This document shows, piece after piece, positions 6,984-12,429 of a stretch of 12,429 nucleotides of DNA. Below the pieces are notes generated by a model, which was not told the DNA's origin, made no database searches, and saw only the letters and a program-made list of their open reading frames with translations. Position 1 is the first letter of the stretch. Each line of letters begins with the position of its first letter. The translations under genes and the position numbers were made by a program. Source of the stretch: a bacterium (lineage in GTDB: Bacteria > Patescibacteriota > Saccharimonadia > Saccharimonadales > UBA4665); the NCBI GenBank assembly GCA_021846795.1, contig JAJZWG010000019.1, positions 1-12,429 on the forward strand, read 5' to 3'.

Positions 6984-6996
6984 TTTTAATAGTAAT

Positions 6997-7485
6997 ATGG
7001 AAAAAGATTATTTATTAGCTCGAACTTATCAAGAAAGAGAAGCTTTAAAGATAAATTTATTAGAAGAAACTAATGAAACATTGCCTTCAACAACGATTGA
7101 TCAATACCTTAATGAAGTTTTAGTTTATAGAAATTCAGCTATTAGACAAAAAGCGGCTTTATTAAATTCGTTTAATTTTCGTCAACCAGATTTAATAGAT
7201 TTTGCATCAATAGATAATTTGGAACAATCTCGTAGACTTAATTTAATTATTCCAATTGGAGTGGTGGCTGCTAATATGATGGGAATAACAACCAAAACAG
7301 ATAATCCCGTAATTTTTAAAGCTAATATTTATGATGGTTATTATGATTTTTTTGATCAATATGTAAAAAATAAAGATACAAAAGCAACTAATAAGATTTA
7401 TCTGGCGGCGGAAGAAAATGTTAGCAACTTATTTATTTATTGGAATAATTTACTTCGTCAAACGACTGAATTATTAAAAAATTAA
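6997..7485 (+). CDS. Hypothetical soluble protein
   Basis: A 162-residue protein I do not recognise. It is rich in charged residues and probably mostly helical at the N-terminus (Glu/Lys/Arg-rich, about 1-60). A mildly hydrophobic stretch, LIIPIGVVAANMMGI, sits mid-protein (about 83-97) but is short for a membrane span. No signal peptide, Cys or catalytic motif is apparent, so it is likely cytoplasmic. ATG 6997 is chosen over an in-frame TTG at 6970 because a TATAAT box (6978-6983) lies between them. It sits alone between the pilin operon and uppS, so context gives no function. Confidence 0.72.
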   Translation: MEKDYLLARTYQEREALKINLLEETNETLPSTTIDQYLNEVLVYRNSAIRQKAALLNSFNFRQPDLIDFASIDNLEQSRRLNLIIPIGVVAANMMGITTKTDNPVIFKANIYDGYYDFFDQYVKNKDTKATNKIYLAAEENVSNLFIYWNNLLRQTTELLKN

Positions 7486-7503
7486 AAGATTATTAAGTTA
7501 AAG

Positions 7504-7512
7504 TGATATAAT
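7504..7512 (+). promoter_or_regulatory. Extended -10, probably leaderless promoter of uppS
   Basis: TGA followed by a perfect TATAAT (7507-7512) forms an extended -10. The ATG of uppS follows after only 6 nt, so transcription would begin at or beside the start codon. There is no Shine-Dalgarno and no good -35. Confidence 0.65.
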
Positions 7513-7518
7513 TTTGTT

Positions 7519-8223
7519 ATGTCAAACAAATCTCAATCTCCTGAAATTCCAACTCATATTGGCTTAATTCTTGACGGTAATAGGCGATGGGCTAAAGAGC
7601 ATCATTTAAGTGTCGCACAAGGTCATCGTCAAGGTTATGAAAATTTACGAACAATATCTAAAGCAGCTATTAAATATGGCGTAAGATATGTTTCGGCTTA
7701 TGTGTTTTCAACTGAAAATTGGAAGAGAGATCGACAAGAAGTAAAAGATATTATGAAATTATTAAAGTGGGTTTTAAGCCATGAAATTAAAAAATTACAT
7801 AAAGATAATATTAGGGTTCGAGTAATCGGTTCAAAAGTAAAACTTGGTGCTGCTATGGTTACTGCTATTCATGATGCCGAAAAATTAACCGAGCATAATA
7901 CTCGTGGGACAATTTTATTATGTTTAGATTATGGAGGTCAACAAGAAATAGTTGATGCAGTTAAAAAGATAGTGGCTGAAGGTGTTAGTCCTAACAAAAT
8001 TACAGTGCCATTAATTAATCAACATCTTTATGCAGCTGATGTGCCTCCACCAGATTTAATTATTAGAACTTCCGGTGAACAACGTTTATCTAATTTTTTG
8101 ACTTGGCAATCAAGTTATTCAGAATTAATGTTTTCAAAAAAATATTGGCCAGATTTTCACGAAACTGATTTAAATTATTCTTTAAAAAAATTTCAACAAA
8201 TTCATCGTCGTTTTGGTCAATAA
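7519..8223 (+). CDS. uppS: Isoprenyl transferase / undecaprenyl diphosphate synthase
   Basis: A 234-residue cis-prenyltransferase that condenses isopentenyl diphosphate onto farnesyl diphosphate. The product is the undecaprenyl carrier used for peptidoglycan and other surface glycans. It acts at the cytoplasmic membrane face. All signature blocks are present: HIGLILDGNRRWAK with catalytic Asp19, GHRQGYENL, YVFSTENWKR, and the C-terminal PDLIIRTSGEQRLSNFLTWQ followed by YSELMF and WPDF. The length is typical for the family. It is preceded by an extended -10 box 6 nt before the ATG with no Shine-Dalgarno, so translation is probably leaderless. It appears monocistronic; repeats at 8226-8265 separate it from the flavin operon. 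Confidence 0.95.
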   Translation: MSNKSQSPEIPTHIGLILDGNRRWAKEHHLSVAQGHRQGYENLRTISKAAIKYGVRYVSAYVFSTENWKRDRQEVKDIMKLLKWVLSHEIKKLHKDNIRVRVIGSKVKLGAAMVTAIHDAEKLTEHNTRGTILLCLDYGGQQEIVDAVKKIVAEGVSPNKITVPLINQHLYAADVPPPDLIIRTSGEQRLSNFLTWQSSYSELMFSKKYWPDFHETDLNYSLKKFQQIHRRFGQ

Positions 8224-8225
8224 AG

Positions 8226-8265
8226 TTAAGCTCATTCTAAGCTAAAAAAAATTAAAATAGCTTAA
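8226..8265. repeat. TAAGCT repeats between uppS and the flavin operon
   Basis: TAAGCT occurs twice in direct orientation (8227-8232 and 8238-8243), exactly 11 nt apart, about one helical turn. It occurs once inverted inside TAGCTTAA (8258-8265). TTAAGCT (8226-8232) and AGCTTAA (8259-8265) are perfect inverted partners, as are TAAGCTA (8238-8244) and TAGCTTA (8258-8264). This could be an operator for the flavin operon or a weak A-rich hairpin. No U-tract follows, so an intrinsic terminator is unlikely. Confidence 0.45.
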
Positions 8266-8268
8266 TTG

Positions 8269-8715
8269 ATGAAAAAAATTATTATAAGTATATTGGTTAT
8301 TGGAGTTGTAGTTGGTTATAGTTTATTGGTACGTCGTGATTATCAGAATAATCAATTAAAATTTACTGCACCAAAAAGTAAAAATACCAAGAATCAATCA
8401 AGTCAAGTAATTGTTCATCATAAAACTTATTTAAAATTGCAAAATGGTAAATTTATTGGTCAAAGTTCTAATGCTTATTGGGGAAATGTTCAAGTTGAAG
8501 CGGTTGTTCAAGCTAACCGTTTAAGTGGTTTAAATATTTTAAGTTATCCTAATTCGCATCCAGCATCAGTTTATATTAATCAACAAGTCTTACCTATTTT
8601 AAAAAAAGAAGCAATTCAAAAACAATCTTCGAAAGTTCAAATTATATCTGGCGCAACTTTTACATCAGAAGCTTTTATACAATCATTAGCTTCTGCATTA
8701 AGGAAGGCTAATTAA
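8269..8715 (+). CDS. Membrane-anchored FMN-binding domain protein
   Basis: A 148-residue extracytoplasmic flavoprotein of the FMN_bind (NqrC/RnfG C-terminal-like) type. Residues 3-20 form an uncleaved-looking signal anchor without a lipobox. About 30 linker residues follow, and 50-148 are the FMN-binding domain, with YWGNVQVEAVV and a C-terminal SGATFTS (127-133). In this family ApbE attaches FMN covalently to the Thr of SGAT, here Thr130. The acidic residue usually three before the Ser is Gln124. The next gene, 1 nt away, is the ApbE transferase, which strongly supports flavinylation. The predicted role is to accept electrons from the membrane reductase and pass them to an outside acceptor. 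An in-frame TTG at 8266 is an alternative start; neither has a clear Shine-Dalgarno. Confidence 0.87.
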   Translation: MKKIIISILVIGVVVGYSLLVRRDYQNNQLKFTAPKSKNTKNQSSQVIVHHKTYLKLQNGKFIGQSSNAYWGNVQVEAVVQANRLSGLNILSYPNSHPASVYINQQVLPILKKEAIQKQSSKVQIISGATFTSEAFIQSLASALRKAN

Positions 8716-8716
8716 T

Positions 8717-9454
8717 ATGAAGCAAACCAAAATTATTATGGCTATGCCTATTACTCTTCAAATTAATCATCATGAAGATTTACTATTATTTCAAACATTT
8801 AAAAAAGTTTTTAATTATTTCACCAAAATAGACTATAAATTCAGTCCTTATAAAATATCTAGTCAAATCTCACGGTTAAATCAATGCCCTAATAATTTTA
8901 AACTATCAAAACAATTAACAGAAATTTTACGAATTTGTCATGATTATCAAATAAAAACAGCTGGTTATTTTCAAATTAACTATAATGGTCTTATCGATCC
9001 TTCTGGTTTAGTTAAGAGTTATGCAATTAATGAAGCTTATTCTATGATTAAAGAACATTATGATGATTTCTATTTAGAAGTTGGTGGAGATATTGTAGTA
9101 TCTAAACCAATTAATTCATCACAGCCCTGGACGATTGGTATTAGAAATCCGTTTGAGTTTAATCAAATTGTAAAAATAGTTGCTTTACATAATGGTGCGG
9201 TAGCTACGTCAGGTAGTTACATTAAAAAAAATCATATTTATAATCCTTTTAATGGTCAAATTATAACTAACCCAATTTCTTTAACAGTTGTTGGACAATC
9301 AATTATAGAAACTGACGTTATGGCTACAGCTGCCTTTGCGATGGGTCCAGCGGGTATTAATTGGTTAGAAAATTTAAATGGATTAGAAGCTTATATGATT
9401 GAAGCCGATAAACAGGCTACAATGACTAGTTATTTTGAGGAATATGTTCAATGA
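8717..9454 (+). CDS. apbE: FAD:protein FMN transferase (ApbE), compact form
   Basis: A 245-residue ApbE, shorter than the common 300-350. It transfers FMN from FAD to the Thr of an SGAT-type motif. Recognisable blocks are MAMPITLQI at the start, DPSGLVKSYAI (94-104), EVGGDI (121-126), NGAVATSGSY, HIYNPFNG (173-180) and the metal/FAD-site block TDVMATAAFAMG (199-210). No signal peptide or lipobox is present, so the enzyme may act in the cytoplasm or leave by another route, although its target domain is predicted outside. This is worth noting. AGGAAGG (8701-8707) lies 9 nt upstream. It overlaps the next gene as ATGA (9451-9454). The DPSGLVK and PWTIGIRNP style recalls, from memory, actinobacterial ApbE subtypes. 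Confidence 0.93.
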   Translation: MKQTKIIMAMPITLQINHHEDLLLFQTFKKVFNYFTKIDYKFSPYKISSQISRLNQCPNNFKLSKQLTEILRICHDYQIKTAGYFQINYNGLIDPSGLVKSYAINEAYSMIKEHYDDFYLEVGGDIVVSKPINSSQPWTIGIRNPFEFNQIVKIVALHNGAVATSGSYIKKNHIYNPFNGQIITNPISLTVVGQSIIETDVMATAAFAMGPAGINWLENLNGLEAYMIEADKQATMTSYFEEYVQ

Positions 9455-10953
9455 AATTTTTAAATCGTTTTAGTATGTATCGATTGGTTTTATATTATTT
9501 AATCGGTATATTTTTAGTAGCTTTTTTCTTATCGATCTTTAAAGTTATTAGTTATAGTCCTGGATTTTTAATTTTATCATTGTTAATTCTAGTGATTAGC
9601 GGTTATTTATTTAATTTAATGTTTTCAAATTTATTTGATGCACCAATTAACCCTGAATCTAATCTTATCACCAGTTTAATTTTAGTTTTAATTATTACGC
9701 CAGTCTATAGTAATATTTATTCAATTGGATTTTTGGTTATGGCTTCTTTGATAGCTCAAGCTAGTAAATATTTATTAACTTATAAAGATAAACATATTTT
9801 TAATCCAGCCGCTTTAGCAGTTTTAATTTTAGATTTATTAGCTCATCAAACTGCTAGTTGGTGGGTGGGTAGTTTATACTTAACCCCCTTTGTTTTAATT
9901 GGTGGTTTAATAATTCTTCGGAAAATTAGTAATATTAAAATGGTAGCTAGCTTTATTTTTATTAATTTAGTTTTAACTACTATGATTGGTTTATTCAATC
10001 ATGATTTAGTTTTAAGTTTAAAAGATACAATTTTAATTTCTCCACTTTTATTTTTAGCTTTTGTAATGTTGACCGAGCCATTAACTTCGCCGAGAAAACA
10101 AAATCAACAACTAATTTATGCCTTTATAGTGGCTGTTTTGTTATTACCTCAAGTACATTTATTTAGTTTATATACTACTCCAGAAATAGCATTAATTATT
10201 GCCAATTTTTATGCTTTTTGGGTTAACGCTAAAGACAAATTGTTTTTATATTTACAAAAAATTATTAAATTAAGTTCTGATCAGTTTGAATTAGTATTTG
10301 ATCGACCTAATAATTTTAATTTTATGCCTGGTCAATATATGGAATGGACTTTAAGCCATGATAATTTTGACCAGAAGGGTGTCAGAAGGTATTTCACTAT
10401 TTCTTCTTCACCAACTGAAGACAAATTAAGTTTAGCTTATAAAAATAGTAATTCTAGTTATAAAAAAGCTTTAGCTGAGCTTAATGAACCCTTATTAATT
10501 GCTAGTAGTTTAGGTGGTGATTTTATTTTACCCAATGATTCCAACCAAAAATTAGTTTTTATTGCTGGTGGAATTGGTATTACACCATTTAGAAGTATGA
10601 TTAAATATTTAATTGATACAAAACAATCTAGAGACATATATTTACTTTATTTTTGTTCTGATTGCCAAGATTTTGTTTACAAAGATCTTTTTGAGCAAGC
10701 TAAAAAAACTATTAATTTAAAGGTTTGGTATATTTGTTCTTCGTCTAAAAAATCAACAATCAATTTTAACCATCAATTAATCTCCAATCAACGTTTATCA
10801 ATTAATTTAATTAAAGATTTAATTAAAGACTATGATCAAAGGTTATTTTTATTGGCTGGTTCTGATGCAATCGTTAAGCATTCTAAACAAATTTTAAGAA
10901 AATTGGGCTTAAGATCACATCAAATTAAAACCGATCATTTTAGTGGTTATTGA
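9451..10953 (+). CDS. RnfD/NqrB-like membrane domain fused to an FAD/NAD(P)H reductase
   Basis: A 500-residue fusion. Residues about 1-262 carry roughly ten hydrophobic segments with RnfD/NqrB-like signatures: FNPAAL (117-122), SWWVG (136-140), VLIGGLIILRK and LTEPLTSP (207-214). The DGATxAT-type flavinylation motif of RnfD/NqrB is not seen. Residues about 265-500 are a ferredoxin-NADP reductase-like module with the FAD motif RRYFTISSSP (312-321), the nucleotide-binding IAGGIGITPFR (371-381), LAGSDAIV (about 467-474) and the terminal DHFSGY. Predicted role: oxidise NAD(P)H in the cytoplasm and send electrons across the membrane to the flavinylated partner encoded two genes upstream. It is coupled to apbE by a 4-nt overlap. 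Its stop abuts the stop of the convergent heme-protein gene with no gap. Confidence 0.87.
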   Translation: MKFLNRFSMYRLVLYYLIGIFLVAFFLSIFKVISYSPGFLILSLLILVISGYLFNLMFSNLFDAPINPESNLITSLILVLIITPVYSNIYSIGFLVMASLIAQASKYLLTYKDKHIFNPAALAVLILDLLAHQTASWWVGSLYLTPFVLIGGLIILRKISNIKMVASFIFINLVLTTMIGLFNHDLVLSLKDTILISPLLFLAFVMLTEPLTSPRKQNQQLIYAFIVAVLLLPQVHLFSLYTTPEIALIIANFYAFWVNAKDKLFLYLQKIIKLSSDQFELVFDRPNNFNFMPGQYMEWTLSHDNFDQKGVRRYFTISSSPTEDKLSLAYKNSNSSYKKALAELNEPLLIASSLGGDFILPNDSNQKLVFIAGGIGITPFRSMIKYLIDTKQSRDIYLLYFCSDCQDFVYKDLFEQAKKTINLKVWYICSSSKKSTINFNHQLISNQRLSINLIKDLIKDYDQRLFLLAGSDAIVKHSKQILRKLGLRSHQIKTDHFSGY

Positions 10954-11568
10954 TTATTTAATGACTCTAGCTCGCCAAAGTCGGTAAGCGCCAGCTAAAA
11001 TTAAGATAAAGCCTGCTAGTAACCAAAAATCTCTAAAAAAACCAAATTTTAAATCAGATCCAACATATAAAGCATGTAAGAAAACAAAAAACACGGCTAA
11101 GTAACTTAAAAAATGAAATTTACGCCATAATTTTTTATTAGCATCAATAATTTTCAGTGAAGTTAAAACAATAAATACAATGATATAAGTCGCAAAAATA
11201 CCAAAGGTAACGCCTAAAGCTCCAATGTTAATTCCTCCAAAGGCAGTTTCATTATAGTAAGTTGAGGCAAAGGGTACTAAAAGCTCTAATAAATTAAATT
11301 TAATGTAATGATTAATTAATAAAAATCCACCATGAATTGCGATCGCGAATAAAAGGCCAATGGCTAAAGTTTTATGAATAACCCAGGCTTTAATAGGTTC
11401 TATGTAGCGATAAATTAAACCGGTTACTTGTCCAATACCTGAAATTATTAAAACAAATAAAATACCAGCTGCTACAAAACCAGAAGCTCTAACTATATAC
11501 CATGACCAGTAATCGCTGACTCTTTCGGTGACAATTTTAATATCACTAACAGCTAATAAAAAATGCAT
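10954..11568 (-). CDS. Ferric reductase-like bis-heme transmembrane protein
   Basis: A 204-residue protein with about six membrane spans in the ferric-reductase/NOX/MsrQ-like transmembrane fold. His65 and His79 lie 14 apart in one helix, and His152 and His165 lie 13 apart in a later helix. This is the arrangement used in the family to hold two stacked hemes. It has no FAD or NAD domain of its own (it ends after RLWRARVIK), so electrons must come from another protein. The FAD/NAD(P)H module of the convergent gene is an obvious but unproven candidate. An AAGGA Shine-Dalgarno lies about 11-12 nt before the ATG. Likely roles are ferric or oxygen reduction, or electron entry to an exported acceptor. 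Where the organism obtains heme is not shown in this window. Confidence 0.83.
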   Translation of the reverse strand: MHFLLAVSDIKIVTERVSDYWSWYIVRASGFVAAGILFVLIISGIGQVTGLIYRYIEPIKAWVIHKTLAIGLLFAIAIHGGFLLINHYIKFNLLELLVPFASTYYNETAFGGINIGALGVTFGIFATYIIVFIVLTSLKIIDANKKLWRKFHFLSYLAVFFVFLHALYVGSDLKFGFFRDFWLLAGFILILAGAYRLWRARVIK

Positions 11569-11589
11569 TTATTTTGTTATCCTTAAAAT

Positions 11590-11619
11590 ATTATAGTTTA
11601 AATCTTGCCGATATGATAA
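11590..11619 (-). promoter_or_regulatory. Promoter of the ferric reductase-like gene
   Basis: Read on the minus strand: -35-like TTATCA (11619-11614, 4 of 6 matches), 18-nt spacer, perfect -10 TATAAT (11595-11590). A start near 11583 leaves a short leader with AAGGA. The Fur-type operator at 11664-11686 lies about 45 bp upstream of this -35. Confidence 0.55.
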
Positions 11620-11655
11620 TTTAATTAACTTAATTTTTTCTGATTTTTTAAACCG

Positions 11656-11684
11656 TTGAATTATTATTGTAAATGATTTACAAT
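11656..11684 (+). promoter_or_regulatory. Leaderless promoter of the PerR-like repressor gene
   Basis: -35 TTGAAT (11656-11661), 17-nt spacer, -10 TACAAT (11679-11684), then 5 nt to the ATG at 11690. Transcription should start at or next to the start codon. The AAGG (11685-11688) is only 1 nt from the ATG and too close to act as a Shine-Dalgarno. Confidence 0.75.
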
Positions 11685-11686
11685 AA
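11664..11686. promoter_or_regulatory. Fur/PerR-type operator, 23-bp palindrome
   Basis: A perfect 11-1-11 palindrome centred on G11675, with core TTGTAAATGATTTACAA (11667-11683). It matches the 7-1-7 inverted-repeat plan of Fur/PerR/Zur boxes. It covers the second half of the promoter spacer and the whole -10 of the repressor gene. A bound repressor would therefore block its own transcription and that of the coupled glutaredoxin and rhodanese genes. It is also within reach of the divergent heme-protein promoter. Confidence 0.82.
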
Positions 11687-11689
11687 GGT

Positions 11690-12082
11690 ATGTTAAAAAC
11701 TAGGCAGACTAAATATACTAAGGCTGTTGAGAAGTATTTTATAAAATATAATCATACGTCCAATCATCAAGCTTTAGACTATTTAAAAGATTGGTATCCA
11801 AATTTAACAGCTACAACAGTTCATCGTATTACTGAACGAATGGTTAAAAATCATGGCTTAAAGTTAGCCCCTTTAACAATTAATCAGGTCAAACGATTTG
11901 ATAGTAATCTTACAATTCATGATCATTTTCATTGTCGTAATTGCGATTCATTAAGAGATATTAATTTACCCGATCGTATCATTATAGAACTTGAAACTTT
12001 ATTAAATGGTTGTCGATTAACTGGTAGTTTAACAATTAGCGGTGTTTGTCAAAAATGTATTAAAAATAAGGAGGTAGTATGA
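11690..12082 (+). CDS. Fur-family metalloregulator, PerR-like
   Basis: A 130-residue winged-helix repressor of the Fur family. The DNA-reading helix is TATTVHRITERMV (about 40-52). Four Cys form the structural zinc site: Cys82/Cys85 and Cys120/Cys123. Aligned by eye with B. subtilis PerR, all five regulatory-metal ligands have counterparts: His22, Asp71 (in RFD), His79, His81 and Asp90 (for His37, Asp85, His91, His93 and Asp104). This favours a peroxide-sensing PerR over Fur or Zur. Two oddities are an N-terminus about 14 residues shorter and a two-residue deletion between the HxH and CxxC motifs (HDHFHCRNC). Autoregulation is likely through the palindrome over its promoter. It overlaps the glutaredoxin start as ATGA (12079-12082). 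Confidence 0.9.
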   Translation: MLKTRQTKYTKAVEKYFIKYNHTSNHQALDYLKDWYPNLTATTVHRITERMVKNHGLKLAPLTINQVKRFDSNLTIHDHFHCRNCDSLRDINLPDRIIIELETLLNGCRLTGSLTISGVCQKCIKNKEVV

Positions 12083-12324
12083 AAAAAATAACAGTTTATT
12101 CAACCACGACTTGTCCGTATTGTAAAATGTTAACTAGTTGGTTGCAGGATAATCATATTGAGTATACCGAGTATAAAGTTGATCAAAATCCTTTTGCCGC
12201 TCAAGCGATGATAAATTTGAGCGGTCAAAGAAGTGTACCGTTTACAACTATTGAAGTTGATAATAAAATCACCGATCGAATTTTAGGGTTTGATTTAAAG
12301 CAATTGCAAGGAGTTTTAAATTAA
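12079..12324 (+). CDS. Glutaredoxin / NrdH-like redox protein
   Basis: An 81-residue thioredoxin-fold protein with the dithiol active site C12-P-Y-C15, the cis-proline turn SVPF (Pro54) and the GFD motif (70-72), typical of small glutaredoxin/NrdH/Grx-like proteins. It reduces protein disulfides or mixed disulfides in the cytoplasm. Whether its electron donor is glutathione or a thioredoxin reductase cannot be told. It has the strongest Shine-Dalgarno in the window (AAGGAGG, 12068-12074), inside the end of the repressor gene, and shares an ATGA overlap with it. It is therefore expected to follow the PerR-like operator. Its stop overlaps the next start as TAATG. Confidence 0.92.
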   Translation: MKKITVYSTTTCPYCKMLTSWLQDNHIEYTEYKVDQNPFAAQAMINLSGQRSVPFTTIEVDNKITDRILGFDLKQLQGVLN

Positions 12325-12429
12325 TGTCAAAAAAAATTATTTTAGATGTTCGCGAAAAACATGAATATAAAAAAAACCACGTGAAGGAGGCAAAAAATTT
12401 ACCATTGTCGAGTTTTATGATTAATCATC
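12324..12429 (+). CDS. Rhodanese-like domain protein (partial, runs off the right edge)
   Basis: The first 35 codons are present. They encode MSKKIILDVREKHEY followed by HVKEAKNLPLSSF, the N-terminal part of a rhodanese domain (family pattern: D-V-R-x-x-x-E-Y, then G-H-I-x-G-A-x-N-I-P). The catalytic Cys would lie beyond the window. Rhodaneses handle sulfane sulfur (persulfide transfer) in the cytoplasm. AAGGAG (12308-12313) lies 10 nt upstream, and the start shares one base with the glutaredoxin stop. It is the third gene of the PerR-like regulated unit. Confidence 0.85.
   Translation, partial: MSKKIILDVREKHEYKKNHVKEAKNLPLSSFMINH

Noticed and set aside
6970..6996. Upstream TTG start for the 162-residue protein
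   Set aside because: The TTG lies before the TATAAT box at 6978-6983 and has no Shine-Dalgarno. The ATG at 6997 is the better start.
8226..8265. Intrinsic terminator after uppS
   Set aside because: The inverted repeats are A+T-rich with a long A-rich loop and no T-run follows, so a stable termination hairpin is unlikely.
9802..10092. RnfD/NqrB-type covalent FMN site in the membrane fusion protein
   Set aside because: NPAAL, SWWVG and LTEPLTSP are present but no SGAT/DGAT-type motif occurs in this domain, so covalent FMN in it is not supported.
1..12429. Alternative genetic code with UGA read as Gly
   Set aside because: UGA ends several well-defined genes at expected family lengths (for example the fusion protein at 10951-10953 and ApbE at 9452-9454). 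No conserved motif is interrupted by in-frame UGA.
1..12429. tRNA, rRNA, CRISPR array or mobile element
   Set aside because: No G+C-rich cloverleaf-like segments, regularly spaced repeats, transposase-like frames or terminal inverted repeats were seen. All gaps are under about 155 bases.

Overview
This is an A+T-rich, gene-dense bacterial window. It has short intergenic gaps, many 1-8 nt gene overlaps, TTA/AAT/GAT-biased codons, and UGA used as a normal stop (for example at 5212-5214, 10951-10953 and 12080-12082). The mix is a large secreted/pilus gene set, Asn/Gln/Ser/Thr-rich exported proteins, small redox proteins, start codons placed 5-6 nt after -10 boxes, and almost no biosynthetic genes other than uppS. 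This fits a reduced, surface-attached bacterium of the Patescibacteria/CPR kind, possibly Saccharibacteria. The lineage call is an inference from gene content. The use of UGA as stop argues against the code-25 lineages (Gracilibacteria, Absconditabacteria).

Left part (1-2546). The tail of an unrecognised gene ends in a good intrinsic terminator. A consensus sigma-70-type promoter then drives a two-gene unit: a small membrane-anchored protein of unknown function, and a secreted lysozyme/lytic-transglycosylase-like protein with a long Ser/Thr/Asn/Pro linker. This unit runs tail to tail, with a 4 nt overlap, into yaaA (peroxide-stress/iron protein) on the minus strand.

Middle part (2547-8223). 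A DUF2892-type small membrane protein and a two-domain phospholipase-D-fold protein are followed by four consecutive minor pseudopilin genes (FimT/GspH-, PilV-, PilW- and PilX-like). These would form the tip/priming set of a type IV pilus. An unrecognised 162-aa soluble protein and uppS (undecaprenyl diphosphate synthase) follow, each with its own candidate promoter.

Right part (8224-12429). This half looks redox-related. A membrane-anchored FMN-binding protein with an SGAT flavinylation motif, a compact ApbE flavin transferase, and a fusion of an RnfD/NqrB-like membrane domain to a ferredoxin-NADP-reductase-like FAD/NAD(P)H module form a tight operon. Together they look like a minimal NAD(P)H-to-extracytoplasmic-flavin electron export chain. 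Facing it, with no gap between the stop codons, is a ferric-reductase-like bis-heme membrane protein. Beyond that lies a PerR-like Fur-family repressor with a 23-bp palindromic operator placed on its own (apparently leaderless) promoter. The repressor is translationally coupled to a glutaredoxin and to a rhodanese domain that runs off the window.

No tRNA, rRNA, CRISPR array, insertion sequence or attachment site was seen, and no gene-free stretch exceeds 300 bases.
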